DNA from: Bacillota bacterium | Lineage (GTDB): Bacteria > Bacillota > Clostridia > Peptostreptococcales > Anaerovoracaceae | DNA length: 64,000 nucleotides | Assembly (NCBI GenBank): GCA_022793795.1 | Contig: JAAWDM010000053.1 | Location: forward strand, 1-64,000 | Direction: 5' to 3' | The notes under the pieces: model-generated | Told to the model about the DNA's origin: nothing | Databases searched by the model: none | Seen by the model: the letters and a program-made list of their open reading frames with translations, nothing else | Part shown: piece after piece, positions 25,083 through 33,604 of the stretch | Layout: the number at the start of each line of letters is the position of its first letter | Numbering within the stretch: position 1 is the first letter of the stretch | Program-made: the position numbers and the translations under genes

Positions 25083-26021
25083 ATGAAATATGGAGTCTTA
25101 ATCAGCAGGATTTTTTTCATAGCGGCGGCATTGATTCTTCTGACAGTCTATTACTGTTATAGACAGGTATTTTATGTGTCGCGGAAAGAAACCTTGGAAC
25201 TTTATCGGCTGCCCAGAGGTAGGCAGTATGCGGAGAGAAAAGAACAGATGGAGGGCCTGATTCGTCAAGCGGCGGCCTTACCTTATGAGGAGGTTGCCAT
25301 CACTTCCTGGGATGGACTTACGCTCTATGGTAAATATTATGAGACTTCGCCTAAGGCGCCGATACAGATTCTCTTTCATGGGTATCGGAGCAACAGCGTG
25401 CGAGATTTTAGCGGAGGACTACAGCTGGCATTAAAGTCAGGATATAACGCCATTCTGGTGGATCAGAGAGGTCACGGAAAGAGCCAAGGAAAATGTCTTT
25501 CCTTTGGAGTATTAGAGCGGCGGGACTGCCTTTCATGGATTGAATATGTAAACGAACGATTTGGATGTGAAAGGCCAGTGGCGCTGGTGGGCATTTCCAT
25601 GGGTGCAACCACCGTACTTATGGCTTCAGAGCTAAAATTGCCTGAAAATGTGAAAGCCATCATTGCTGACTGCGGTTATACCTCGCCAAAGGAGATTATA
25701 AAAAAGGTGATGAAAGATCGCCGCTATCCGCCGTCTCTGACCTATCCGCTGGTTCGTCTGGGAGCCAGATGGTTTGGCCACTTTGATCTGGAAGAGATCA
25801 GCGCCCAGGAGGCGTTACATAACTGTCATATTCCTGTATTGCTGATCCACGGCGAGGCAGATCGGTTTGTTCCGTGTCATATGAGTCAGTCCAACTACCA
25901 GGCTTGCGCTGGGAGCAAGAAACTGATTACCATACCAGAGGCAGGTCATGGCATTTCCTATTTGGTGGATGAGGAAGGCTACTGCCAGGCGGTCAAATCG
26001 TTTTTGGATGGAATATTGTAA
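25083..26021 (+). CDS. Membrane-anchored alpha/beta hydrolase
   Basis: Residues 6-27 are a single hydrophobic signal anchor. The rest is an alpha/beta hydrolase: F-H-G-Y-R-S (oxyanion), V-D-Q-R-G-H-G-K-S, the nucleophile elbow G-I-S-M-G-A, H-G-E-A-D-R-F-V (Asp) and E-A-G-H-G (His). All three catalytic residues are in place and the order matches the YqkD/FrsA-like branch (COG1073). The active domain would lie outside the membrane. The substrate is unknown; the gene seems monocistronic. Confidence 0.88.
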   Translation: MKYGVLISRIFFIAAALILLTVYYCYRQVFYVSRKETLELYRLPRGRQYAERKEQMEGLIRQAAALPYEEVAITSWDGLTLYGKYYETSPKAPIQILFHGYRSNSVRDFSGGLQLALKSGYNAILVDQRGHGKSQGKCLSFGVLERRDCLSWIEYVNERFGCERPVALVGISMGATTVLMASELKLPENVKAIIADCGYTSPKEIIKKVMKDRRYPPSLTYPLVRLGARWFGHFDLEEISAQEALHNCHIPVLLIHGEADRFVPCHMSQSNYQACAGSKKLITIPEAGHGISYLVDEEGYCQAVKSFLDGIL

Positions 26022-26043
26022 TTGTGGTCTATGATTCATCCCG

Positions 26044-26877
26044 TTAATAGGTAGAAATCGGAATCTGAATTTCATATAGAAATTCGTTGGTATAGTCGGT
26101 CAGGTTATCGTCAATGTGGTTGATTTGAATCCCATTGCCGGTAACCTTTATTTCTTTTTGCTTGATATAGTTTAGCAGGCGTTTCAGACAATCAGCTCTG
26201 TCCCACATCTTGCCTTCATAATATCCGCAGACAAATCGACCGGGTGGAATGGTTTTGATAATGCTGGCGTAATCTCCCAATTCTTGTGAGTTCAAAAAAA
26301 CAAAAGCGATGGCGCTGCCAAGAAGTTCTCCCTGTTCCAGTTCTGACTTTGGGATAAAGGCGCCATGGGTGCAGTAGATGATGCCAGGAATAGAACCAGT
26401 GACGGTCTTTTCCAGTTGCCTGCTGGCAAAATATTTGGAATCGTTATCAGTGATACATACGCCATGAGTGAGAACGGTTCTTTCAGGAAAGGTCTTTTCC
26501 ACAATTTCATTTAGTTCATAGCGCAGATTGTGGTTGACCTCCAACATATTGACTTTACTTTGGAGATATTCCTTCTTCTTGCACAGAAGATCGAATTCCT
26601 TTTTTATGTCGTCCAGCTTTTTTTGTAAGATGCTGAGAGACTTGTTGACATTTCGGTTGTTTAAGTAGTCGCGTATTTCTGGAATGGACATATCTAGGGC
26701 TCGTAAGTCTTTAATCAGTACCAAGGTATAAATCTGTTCCAAAGTATAGTAACGATAAAGGGAGTCCGGTTTTACGATGGCAGGCTTGAATAGATCGATG
26801 CGGTCGTAATGCTTTAAGGTATTGATAGGAATGTCTACAATTTTAGACATTTCACTGATAGAAAAAGTTTGCTTCAT
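26044..26877 (-). CDS. MerR-family regulator with GyrI-like effector domain
   Basis: I use the ATG at 26877, which has AAAGGAG upstream on the minus strand, giving 277 residues (M-K-Q-T-F-S-I-S-E-M-S-K). Residues 3-72 are a MerR winged helix (I-S-E-M-S-K-I-V-D-I-P-I-N-T-L-K-H-Y-D, Y-R-Y-Y-T-L-E-Q-I), followed by a dimer coiled coil (80-115) and a C-terminal domain of about 155 residues resembling the BmrR/GyrI small-molecule domain. It is divergent from the M28 peptidase operon. Two promoters in the intergenic region, its own and that of the operon, carry 19-bp spacers with a central dyad, which is the MerR mode of activation. Confidence 0.9.
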   Translation of the reverse strand: MKQTFSISEMSKIVDIPINTLKHYDRIDLFKPAIVKPDSLYRYYTLEQIYTLVLIKDLRALDMSIPEIRDYLNNRNVNKSLSILQKKLDDIKKEFDLLCKKKEYLQSKVNMLEVNHNLRYELNEIVEKTFPERTVLTHGVCITDNDSKYFASRQLEKTVTGSIPGIIYCTHGAFIPKSELEQGELLGSAIAFVFLNSQELGDYASIIKTIPPGRFVCGYYEGKMWDRADCLKRLLNYIKQKEIKVTGNGIQINHIDDNLTDYTNEFLYEIQIPISTY

Positions 26878-26923
26878 GATAAGACTCCTTTCCTGATGTT
26901 TGTACATACCCCTTTATATTAAT

Positions 26924-26954
26924 ATTATAAACTTGTGAGTAACTCACAGGTCAA
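26924..26954 (-). promoter_or_regulatory. MerR-type promoter of the regulator gene (19-bp spacer)
   Basis: Read on the minus strand: TTGACC (26954-26949), a 19-bp spacer, and TATAAT (26929-26924). The spacer contains the perfect 7-1-7 dyad TGTGAGT-A-ACTCACA (26934-26948). A 19-bp spacer with a dyad between the -35 and -10 boxes is the hallmark of promoters activated by MerR proteins through DNA twisting, so the regulator probably controls itself. Confidence 0.8.
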
Positions 26955-27039
26955 GAAAAAGAGGACAAGTTTGTGAAAAAATATGGAAATATTGTGAAAA
27001 TCCCATGAAAAAAGGTATCGCTGATTTCTTATTAGGCTA

Positions 27040-27070
27040 TTGACTCGTGAGCCGCTCACAGCCCCATACT
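27040..27070 (+). promoter_or_regulatory. MerR-type promoter of the M28-YkvI-OYE operon (19-bp spacer)
   Basis: TTGACT (27040-27045), a 19-bp spacer, and CATACT (27065-27070). The spacer holds the dyad GTGAGC-C-GCTCAC at 27047-27059, closely related to the dyad in the regulator's own promoter. The weak -10 box and long spacer fit a promoter that needs ligand-bound MerR protein. The peptidase ATG follows at 27100. Confidence 0.8.
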
Positions 27071-27099
27071 AGAATCAAATATTTAGAAAGGAGACGAAT

Positions 27100-28605
27100 A
27101 TGAAACAGGAGACAAACACAAACTTGATTCCATCTAAGGAAGAAATATTTTCCTGGATTGAACATTTTTGCAGCTTTGGTCACAGACGTTCTGGTACGGA
27201 AAACAACTGGAAGTCCGCCCAATTTATTGCAGAAAAGTTCAAAGAATTCGGCATGGAGGACGTCCGATTTGACCATCCTGATGCAAAATTTTTCTTCCCA
27301 GAAGAATGGAGTTTAACGGTGGAGGGAGAAAGGATTCCTTGCTATTTTATTAACTATACCAACTATGACGGCAAGGTTGGCAATTTTGATACCGGAGAGA
27401 TTACGGCAGAACTGGTATATGTGGGAGATGGCAGACCAGAGGATTTTGAAGGCGTGGACGTAGAGGGAAAGATCGTGATAGCCAACAACAGATGGTTTGA
27501 CTATGACCTGGATTTCTTTGAAAAAAACCACGCATCCGATAAGTGCTGGTGGTATGACCCAAGAAACACAGTAACGTCCTATAAGCAGTATCTTCACAAA
27601 AATACCTATGACCCTAACACTTTCCCACAGAACTACTGCGATGCAATCAATAAGGGGGCGGTAGGCTTTATTGGTGTACTGATCGACAACTGCAATCATT
27701 ACGAACATTATAACGAAAATTATTCCCAAGCCTACGCCAAATTCCTGGATCAAGAGAAGTATCACTTCAACACCATGTATAAACCAGGACTCTGGATTAG
27801 CAGAGATATGGGCGAGTACCTGCGGGACAAAATCGCTGCAGCCGGCGGTAATCTTAGGGCTACCATGCGTATTAAAGATCGGGTAGAAGCCAGCCATGCC
27901 AACGTGGTAAGCGGCATTTTGCCAGGGATGTCCGATGAAATCATCTTGGTACATTCCCACCATGATTCCAGCTTTGAAGGAGCCATTCAAGACGCCTCTG
28001 GCATGTCGGTTGTCATGGCTATCGCCAAGTATTTCTCACAGATTCCAAAGGAAAAGAGAAAGAAAACACTTATGTTTGGCGCCATGGATTCCCATTTCTC
28101 CGGTTATGCAGGCCATGAGGGCTTCATCAAGCGAGTGCAGGATGAAAAGAAAAATATTATCATGGACTTTGTGGTAGAGCATGTAGCGATGGAAGCCATA
28201 GACGATATTAGTCTGAAAGGAAAGGCTGACGAGATGCGGTTTACCGATGAAATTAACTTTCGTCTGGTATATGTGACGGAAAACGAAAAGATGCTAACCA
28301 TGTTGAAGGACGCCATGGAGGAAAACAACCTGGAAAGAACCCTGGTAGTACCTTGCATCAAAGGAAAGGCTGATGTCTGCTCTGATGGAGACAGGTTCTT
28401 TAAGGCAGGTATTCCTGTAGTGAGCATTATCGCACCACCGATTTATTTGATGGATCCTGTGGATAAACCAGATAAGGTTGCGGTGGAACAACTGCCAGTC
28501 ATAGCCAAGACTTGGATCGATATGATTAACAATGTATTTGACCACGATGGCACAGAATTTAAGGAACAGGAGAACCTGCATTTCTTCGGTAAAAGGGAGG
28601 AATAG
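27100..28605 (+). CDS. M28-family peptidase-like protein with altered metal site
   Basis: The 501-residue protein aligns with M28 aminopeptidases: an outer segment with a PA-like insert (residues 90-230), then L-V-H-S-H-H-D-S-S near 285-290 and Q-D-A-S-G-M, which supply the first two metal ligands. The later sites differ: where M28 has E-E-x-G the sequence reads H-F-S-G, the strand Asp is replaced by Glu (V-V-E-H), and the final His in the Y-H-T-x-x-D-x-x-D-K-V motif reads L-M-D-P-V-D-K-P-D-K-V. It may therefore be inactive, bind one metal, or have changed specificity. No signal peptide is seen, so it is cytoplasmic. The second M28 gene begins three bases later. Confidence 0.85.
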   Translation: MKQETNTNLIPSKEEIFSWIEHFCSFGHRRSGTENNWKSAQFIAEKFKEFGMEDVRFDHPDAKFFFPEEWSLTVEGERIPCYFINYTNYDGKVGNFDTGEITAELVYVGDGRPEDFEGVDVEGKIVIANNRWFDYDLDFFEKNHASDKCWWYDPRNTVTSYKQYLHKNTYDPNTFPQNYCDAINKGAVGFIGVLIDNCNHYEHYNENYSQAYAKFLDQEKYHFNTMYKPGLWISRDMGEYLRDKIAAAGGNLRATMRIKDRVEASHANVVSGILPGMSDEIILVHSHHDSSFEGAIQDASGMSVVMAIAKYFSQIPKEKRKKTLMFGAMDSHFSGYAGHEGFIKRVQDEKKNIIMDFVVEHVAMEAIDDISLKGKADEMRFTDEINFRLVYVTENEKMLTMLKDAMEENNLERTLVVPCIKGKADVCSDGDRFFKAGIPVVSIIAPPIYLMDPVDKPDKVAVEQLPVIAKTWIDMINNVFDHDGTEFKEQENLHFFGKREE

Positions 28606-28608
28606 GCC

Positions 28609-30231
28609 ATGGCAGCTCAAGTTATGACAGAGAAAGAATTAGGGGATAAGCTATATCAAACTATGACCGATTTGGTTTCCTTTGGATACCGATATCCGGG
28701 CAGCGATGCGGAGAAAAAGGCTGCTCAGTATATCCTCAAAGACCTGAAAAAAGGTGGTCTGGACGTGGTATATGAGCCATATGAGGCCAGATGCTACCGA
28801 TATACCAGGCAGGTGGTCAGAGCCATAGGAGTTGAGCAGACGTATGAATTTACCAGTCATCCCGTCTGGCTGTCCAAGGGAGGTAAGGCGACAGCGCCTA
28901 TCTATCATGCAGGTCTGGCCATTGAGCCGGTAGAAAACTGGATTCATCAGGTAAAAGGAAAGATCGTGTTTATGGAAAGTAAGCAGTTTATGACTGTGTT
29001 TCCAACCCAGTTGGTGAATCACATCTATCGGGCTGTGGAGGACGCCGGCGCAGTAGGGTTTGTGGCATGGATCGATATCCCTTGCGGTATGCGGGGTAGA
29101 TACGATGAAATCCACGAGGAACACTATACCTATGGCAAGATTCCAGGGGCGGTCATCTGCAGAGAAGATGGCATGATGGTCAATGAAGCCTTCAAGGACT
29201 GGAATGGAGAGATGACCTTGGAAATCGACGGCGACGGAGAGGTGTTTATCGATGGATCGGGAGACATCTTTGGCATCATTCCGGGTAATGAACATGTTCT
29301 AGCAGTGCAGACCCATTACGACAGCACTCACGGCGGCGCTGTGGACAATGCAGCAGCCAATGCGGCATGGATGCATATTCTGAAGGAATTGGCCAAGTTG
29401 GAAGGAGACCATCCAACTATCATGATTTGCGGCAATTCAGGCCATGAGAACTGTATTGGGGCAAGACATTTCATGGAGCGGCATAAGGATTTCATCAACA
29501 GAACCTATGCTTGCATCAACTTTGACGGTCTGGCTGCCATCGGCTATAGTTGGAGCGAACGAGGCGTGATTCCCACAGGACGGGACGATCTTCGGTTTGT
29601 ACATACTTCGGACAATCCGATGCTGCTGAAGATGGTGTGCGAGAAGCTGGAAAAGTATCAGATGCTGCCAGCCAACTATGCGCCTCTGTCCACTTCCATC
29701 GCCAATGAGGATTTGGAAGGTATGTTTTATGATCTGGAAATCCCGACTCTGTTGGTCATCGGTAAACCGATATGGTATCATACGGATCACGATACGCAGG
29801 ACAAAGTGGAGCCAGAACAGATTTACCGCTCCATGATGGGACACTATGAAATGATTCTGGAGATACTGAAGATGGACCCCCAGCAGCTCCGTAAGAACGA
29901 TAGACTGGCTCATGAAGAGGTTGTAAACCAGTTGGTGCCTAAGACCAAGACAGAGACGGAAGAGTGTCACAGTAATATGGGTTATACCTTCAACATCATT
30001 CCGCCGGTACCAAAGGCAGGAGAGCGGATTTACATGTATCAGACCTCAGTTGTCCATGACCCTGGTGTCATCATCGATACGGTTTGGGATTTCGGCGATG
30101 ATAGTCCGGTGGGAAGAGGACAGTTTACAAATCACACCTATGAGACCAGCGGCAAAAAGACGTTGACGGTAAAGTTATATGATAACAATGGAAATGTAGC
30201 AACCTATAAACGAGAGTTTTGGGTAAAGTAA
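28609..30231 (+). CDS. M28-family peptidase with C-terminal PKD-like domain
   Basis: The 540-residue protein is related to the preceding one. It has V-Q-T-H-Y-D-S near residue 233, V-D-N-A-A-A-N, G-H-E-N-C-I-G, F-D-G-L and the final metal ligand in W-Y-H-T-D-H-D-T-Q-D-K-V, so most of the binuclear site is kept, although the usual catalytic glutamate of E-E is histidine here. Residues 450-540 form a PKD-like beta domain (I-D-T-V-W-D-F-G-D-D-S and H-T-Y-E-T-S-G-K-K-T-L-T-V). PKD domains normally occur on secreted enzymes, yet no signal peptide is present. The likely substrate is a peptide or amide-linked compound that enters through the YkvI transporter encoded next. Confidence 0.87.
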   Translation: MAAQVMTEKELGDKLYQTMTDLVSFGYRYPGSDAEKKAAQYILKDLKKGGLDVVYEPYEARCYRYTRQVVRAIGVEQTYEFTSHPVWLSKGGKATAPIYHAGLAIEPVENWIHQVKGKIVFMESKQFMTVFPTQLVNHIYRAVEDAGAVGFVAWIDIPCGMRGRYDEIHEEHYTYGKIPGAVICREDGMMVNEAFKDWNGEMTLEIDGDGEVFIDGSGDIFGIIPGNEHVLAVQTHYDSTHGGAVDNAAANAAWMHILKELAKLEGDHPTIMICGNSGHENCIGARHFMERHKDFINRTYACINFDGLAAIGYSWSERGVIPTGRDDLRFVHTSDNPMLLKMVCEKLEKYQMLPANYAPLSTSIANEDLEGMFYDLEIPTLLVIGKPIWYHTDHDTQDKVEPEQIYRSMMGHYEMILEILKMDPQQLRKNDRLAHEEVVNQLVPKTKTETEECHSNMGYTFNIIPPVPKAGERIYMYQTSVVHDPGVIIDTVWDFGDDSPVGRGQFTNHTYETSGKKTLTVKLYDNNGNVATYKREFWVK

Positions 30232-30251
30232 CCATTTTGTGAGGTGAAATT

Positions 30252-31388
30252 ATGGAAAAGAAAGATAAAGTAAGTGTATGGAATATTTTGACCTTTGGCG
30301 GAGCTTTTGTAGGTCTGATGATCGGCGCAGGCTATTCCAGCGGACAGGAAACCCTGCAATTCTATGGCGGTTTCGGCCTCTATGGTATTGCTGGTATGTG
30401 TATCCAACTGGCCCTCTATTTGTGGCTGGTTCCATCCCTGCTGGGTTATGGATATGATTCGTTACAAGACCCTGATCGAGCTAAGTATCGCTGGTACTGT
30501 GGAAAATATATCGGCACCTTCTTTGATATTGCGGTTCCAATCTATCTGGTTGGCGTAATGTCCATTATGATCGCTGGCGGCAGCGGTATCCTGCTTGATT
30601 ACTTCGGCGTACCGAAACTGCTGGGTGCAACTATCATCTCCGCTGTTGTGGCTCTCACATATCTGTCCGGTGCGAAGAAGCTGATTAACATTGTAGGAAG
30701 CTGCGGTCTGTTCATCATCATCTTCCTGTTCTGTGTCATCGTTTACGGTATCTTCACCGGAACAGAGCTATCTCAGGCCAATGAACTGGCAGAAAAATAC
30801 GACGTACTGACCGGCGCGCCAAACTGGTGGATTGCACCGTTTATCTCAATCTCCTACTGCGTATCCACCAGCGTGCCGTTCTTTACCTCCATCGGTGCGT
30901 CGGCCAATTCCAGAAGGGAAGCTGTCCTGGGCGGCGCTTGTGGCGCAATCCTCATGGGCGGCATCGGCGTTCTGTTTATCACGGCGCTATTGGCCAACTT
31001 AAGCGACGTTTATGCAGCAGATATTCCGACGCTGGTGCTGGCCACTAGACTACACCCGATCTTTGGCAAGCTGTATGCTGTACTGATTATCATCGGTATG
31101 TATTCCACAGCCACTCCAATGATGCAGATGTCCTGCGATGCTGTACCAGTTAAAAACAAGACGCAGAAGTATATTTTGGTAGGCATTGTATTCGTCATCG
31201 GTATTGTGGTTGGACAGTCCAGCTTCAAGAACCTGATTAACGCTCTGTATCCTGTAACCGGATGGATTGGCCTGATCTTCTTAATCTGTCTAGCTGTAAA
31301 GCAGATTATGCTTCGCAAGGAAAAGAAGGAACTGGAAGCTAAGAAGGGAATTGAAGAAGTGAGGAAGACCACTGAAGGAACCAAATAA
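30252..31388 (+). CDS. YkvI-family membrane transporter
   Basis: About ten membrane helices cover the 378 residues. The opening W-N-I-L-T-F-G-G-A-F-V-G-L-M-I-G-A-G-Y-S-S-G-Q-E is a strong match to the YkvI family, a branch of the APC/LeuT-like superfamily, with the broken first helix signature G-A-G-x-x-S/T-G-Q-E. The C-terminus is a charged cytoplasmic tail. Substrates of YkvI proteins are not known. In this operon it is best read as the importer of the compound that the M28 proteins and the enoate reductase handle. A strong terminator follows 20 bp after its stop. Confidence 0.85.
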   Translation: MEKKDKVSVWNILTFGGAFVGLMIGAGYSSGQETLQFYGGFGLYGIAGMCIQLALYLWLVPSLLGYGYDSLQDPDRAKYRWYCGKYIGTFFDIAVPIYLVGVMSIMIAGGSGILLDYFGVPKLLGATIISAVVALTYLSGAKKLINIVGSCGLFIIIFLFCVIVYGIFTGTELSQANELAEKYDVLTGAPNWWIAPFISISYCVSTSVPFFTSIGASANSRREAVLGGACGAILMGGIGVLFITALLANLSDVYAADIPTLVLATRLHPIFGKLYAVLIIIGMYSTATPMMQMSCDAVPVKNKTQKYILVGIVFVIGIVVGQSSFKNLINALYPVTGWIGLIFLICLAVKQIMLRKEKKELEAKKGIEEVRKTTEGTK

Positions 31389-31410
31389 GATAGAGTTACT
31401 GTCTAAGGAT

Positions 31411-31440
31411 AAAAGGGCTGTTTCTGCAGCCCTTTTCCTT
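31411..31440 (+). terminator. Rho-independent terminator between ykvI-like gene and OYE gene
   Basis: AAAAGGGCTG and CAGCCCTTTT form a perfect 10-bp stem with a six-base loop and end in a T-rich tail. It lies 26 bp before the enoate reductase gene, so that gene may depend on read-through or partial termination. Confidence 0.85.
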
Positions 31441-31466
31441 TCCAGCAAAACAAAAGGAGTTTTAGA

Positions 31467-33458
31467 ATGAAATATGAGAAGTTATTTACACCTGTAAAAA
31501 TCGGTTCTGTCACCATTAAGAATCGGTTTGCCATGGCGCCTATGGGGCCTCTTGGCCTTTCTGACGCTGAAGGAGGTTTTAACCAGAGAGGTATGGATTA
31601 CTATACGGAAAGAGCCAAGGGTGGAACCGGTCTCATCATTACCGGCGTCACCTTTGTGGACAATGAGGTAGAAGAACATGGTATGCCGAACTGTCCGTCG
31701 CCCACCCACAATCCAGTTCATTTTGTGCGAACTAGCAGAGAGATGACGGAGCGGATTCATGCCTATAATGCAAAGGTATTTTTGCAGATGTCCGGCGGAT
31801 TTGGCCGTGTGACCATTCCTACCAATCTGGGAGAATTTCCGCCAGTAGCGCCTTCACCGATTCCTCACCGGTGGCTGGATAAGACGTGCAGAGAATTGAC
31901 GAAAGAGGAAATTCACAGTATTGTAAAGAAATTCGGCGACGGGGCTTATAACGCCAAGAGAGCAGGTTTTGATGGGGTACAAATTCATGCGGTACACGAA
32001 GGCTATCTCATCGACCAATTTGCCATCTCTCTGTTCAATCACAGAACCGATGAATATGGAGGCAGTCTGGAAAACAGGCTGCGGTTTGCCAGAGAGATTG
32101 TAGAGGAGATTAAAGAGCGGTGCGGAAAGGATTTTCCTGTAGCTCTCCGATATTCTCCTAAGAGCTTTATTAAAGACCTGCGGGAAGGGGCCCTTCCTGG
32201 GGAGGAGTTTACAGAAAAGGGCAGAGATTTAGACGAAGGGGTAGAAGCGGCACGGCTACTGGTTTCTTACGGATATGACGCCTTGGATACGGATGTGGGA
32301 AGCTATGATTCCTGGTGGTGGTCTCATCCGCCTATGTACCAGGAAAAGGGCCTCTATAGGCCTTACTGCAAGCTGATGAAGGAAACGGTAGACGTACCAG
32401 TGCTCTGTGCAGGTAGAATGGACGATCCGGATATGGCCTTAGAAGCCGTCCAGAATGGCGCCTGCGATATGGTTAGCTTGGGAAGGCCTCTTTTGGCAGA
32501 TCCGGATTATGTGAATAAACTGCGGATGGAGCTTGTGGATGAAATCCGCCCATGTATTTCCTGTCAGGAAGGCTGCATGGGCCGAATTCAGGAGTATTCC
32601 ATGCTCAACTGTGCAGTCAATCCACAGGCATGTCGTGAACGGGTGACGGCTTATACACCGATTATAAAGCCGAAACGGGTAATGATTGTAGGCGGCGGTG
32701 TGGCCGGCTGTGAGACGGCCAGAGTGCTGGCAATCAGAGGTCATCAGCCGGAACTGTTTGAAAAATCAGGCCAGTTGGGAGGAAACCTGCTGCCAGGAGG
32801 CGCTCCAGACTTTAAGGAAGACGATATAGCCTTGGCTCACTGGTATGAGGGGCAGATGAAAAAATGGAAGGTACCGGTTCACTATCATGTTCAGGTGGAC
32901 AAGGAGCAGGTAATGGCAGGAAACTATGACGCGGTTGTAATTGCCACCGGCTCTGTACCAAAGGTATTTTCTCTGGGGGATGATGAGAAAGTCTATACTG
33001 CGGCTCAGGTGTTGATGAAGGAAAAGGAACCGGGTCAGTCTGTGGCCGTGATAGGCGGCGGTTTAGTGGGCTGTGAGACGGCTCTTGCGCTGGCAAAACA
33101 GGGGAAGAAGGTGACCATTGTGGAGGCGCTGGATAAACTTCTGACTGTCAATGGGCCTCTGTGTCATGCCAACAGCGAGATGCTGGAACGGCTGATTCCA
33201 TATCATAAAATCCAGGTGGTGACCAATGCCAAGGCTCGTTTCTATCAGCAAGGAGCATTGACCATAGAGACAGACGGCAAAGAACGACTAATTTCTTGCG
33301 ACAGCGTGGTTCTGGCTGTGGGATATGAGTCAGAGAAATCTCTGTATAAGGAATTGGAGTTTGAAATACCGGAACTGTATTTGCTTGGGGATGCTAGGAA
33401 GGTATCCAATATTATGTACGGTATCTGGGATGCCTTTGAAGTAGCCAATCACATTTAG
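31467..33458 (+). CDS. Second NADH:flavin oxidoreductase / enoate reductase
   Basis: This 663-residue protein has the same layout as the one at 21 kb: OYE barrel (K-L-F-T-P-V-K-I-G-S-V-T-I-K-N-R at the start, H-A-V-H-E-G-Y-L), Fe-S segment with the canonical C-x2-C-x3-C-x11-C spacing (Cys363, 366, 370, 382), and FAD/NAD(P) domains (I-V-G-G-G-V-A-G-C-E near 410, V-I-G-G-G-L-V-G-C-E near 532). It would reduce an alpha,beta-unsaturated carbonyl or acyl compound. It follows the M28-YkvI genes behind a terminator. The two OYE proteins are clearly divergent paralogues, so different substrates are likely. Confidence 0.9.
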   Translation: MKYEKLFTPVKIGSVTIKNRFAMAPMGPLGLSDAEGGFNQRGMDYYTERAKGGTGLIITGVTFVDNEVEEHGMPNCPSPTHNPVHFVRTSREMTERIHAYNAKVFLQMSGGFGRVTIPTNLGEFPPVAPSPIPHRWLDKTCRELTKEEIHSIVKKFGDGAYNAKRAGFDGVQIHAVHEGYLIDQFAISLFNHRTDEYGGSLENRLRFAREIVEEIKERCGKDFPVALRYSPKSFIKDLREGALPGEEFTEKGRDLDEGVEAARLLVSYGYDALDTDVGSYDSWWWSHPPMYQEKGLYRPYCKLMKETVDVPVLCAGRMDDPDMALEAVQNGACDMVSLGRPLLADPDYVNKLRMELVDEIRPCISCQEGCMGRIQEYSMLNCAVNPQACRERVTAYTPIIKPKRVMIVGGGVAGCETARVLAIRGHQPELFEKSGQLGGNLLPGGAPDFKEDDIALAHWYEGQMKKWKVPVHYHVQVDKEQVMAGNYDAVVIATGSVPKVFSLGDDEKVYTAAQVLMKEKEPGQSVAVIGGGLVGCETALALAKQGKKVTIVEALDKLLTVNGPLCHANSEMLERLIPYHKIQVVTNAKARFYQQGALTIETDGKERLISCDSVVLAVGYESEKSLYKELEFEIPELYLLGDARKVSNIMYGIWDAFEVANHI

Positions 33459-33493
33459 AACGGTATGGTGGATAAAAAATTTGTTAATACATA

Positions 33494-33522
33494 TTGACGT
33501 ATGGAAGAAAATGTAATAAACT
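33494..33522 (+). promoter_or_regulatory. Possible promoter upstream of tadZ
   Basis: TTGACG (33494-33499) and TAAACT (33517-33522) have a 17-bp spacer. The terminator-like hairpin described next lies between it and the tadZ start, so a transcript from here would have to pass that hairpin. Confidence 0.5.
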
Positions 33523-33552
33523 ATTATTAATTATAAAATATCCATATAAAAG

Positions 33553-33586
33553 AGCTGGACAGAGTTGTCCGGCTTTTTTCTTTTTT
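33553..33586 (+). terminator. Terminator hairpin in front of tadZ
   Basis: AGCTGGACA and TGTCCGGCT pair (one G-T pair) with a four-base loop and are followed by two T-runs. It ends just before the AAAGGAGAGG ribosome binding site of tadZ. It can be the terminator of the OYE gene or an attenuator of tadZ. Confidence 0.75.
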
Positions 33587-33604
33587 GAAAGGAGAGGTGT
33601 GTTT

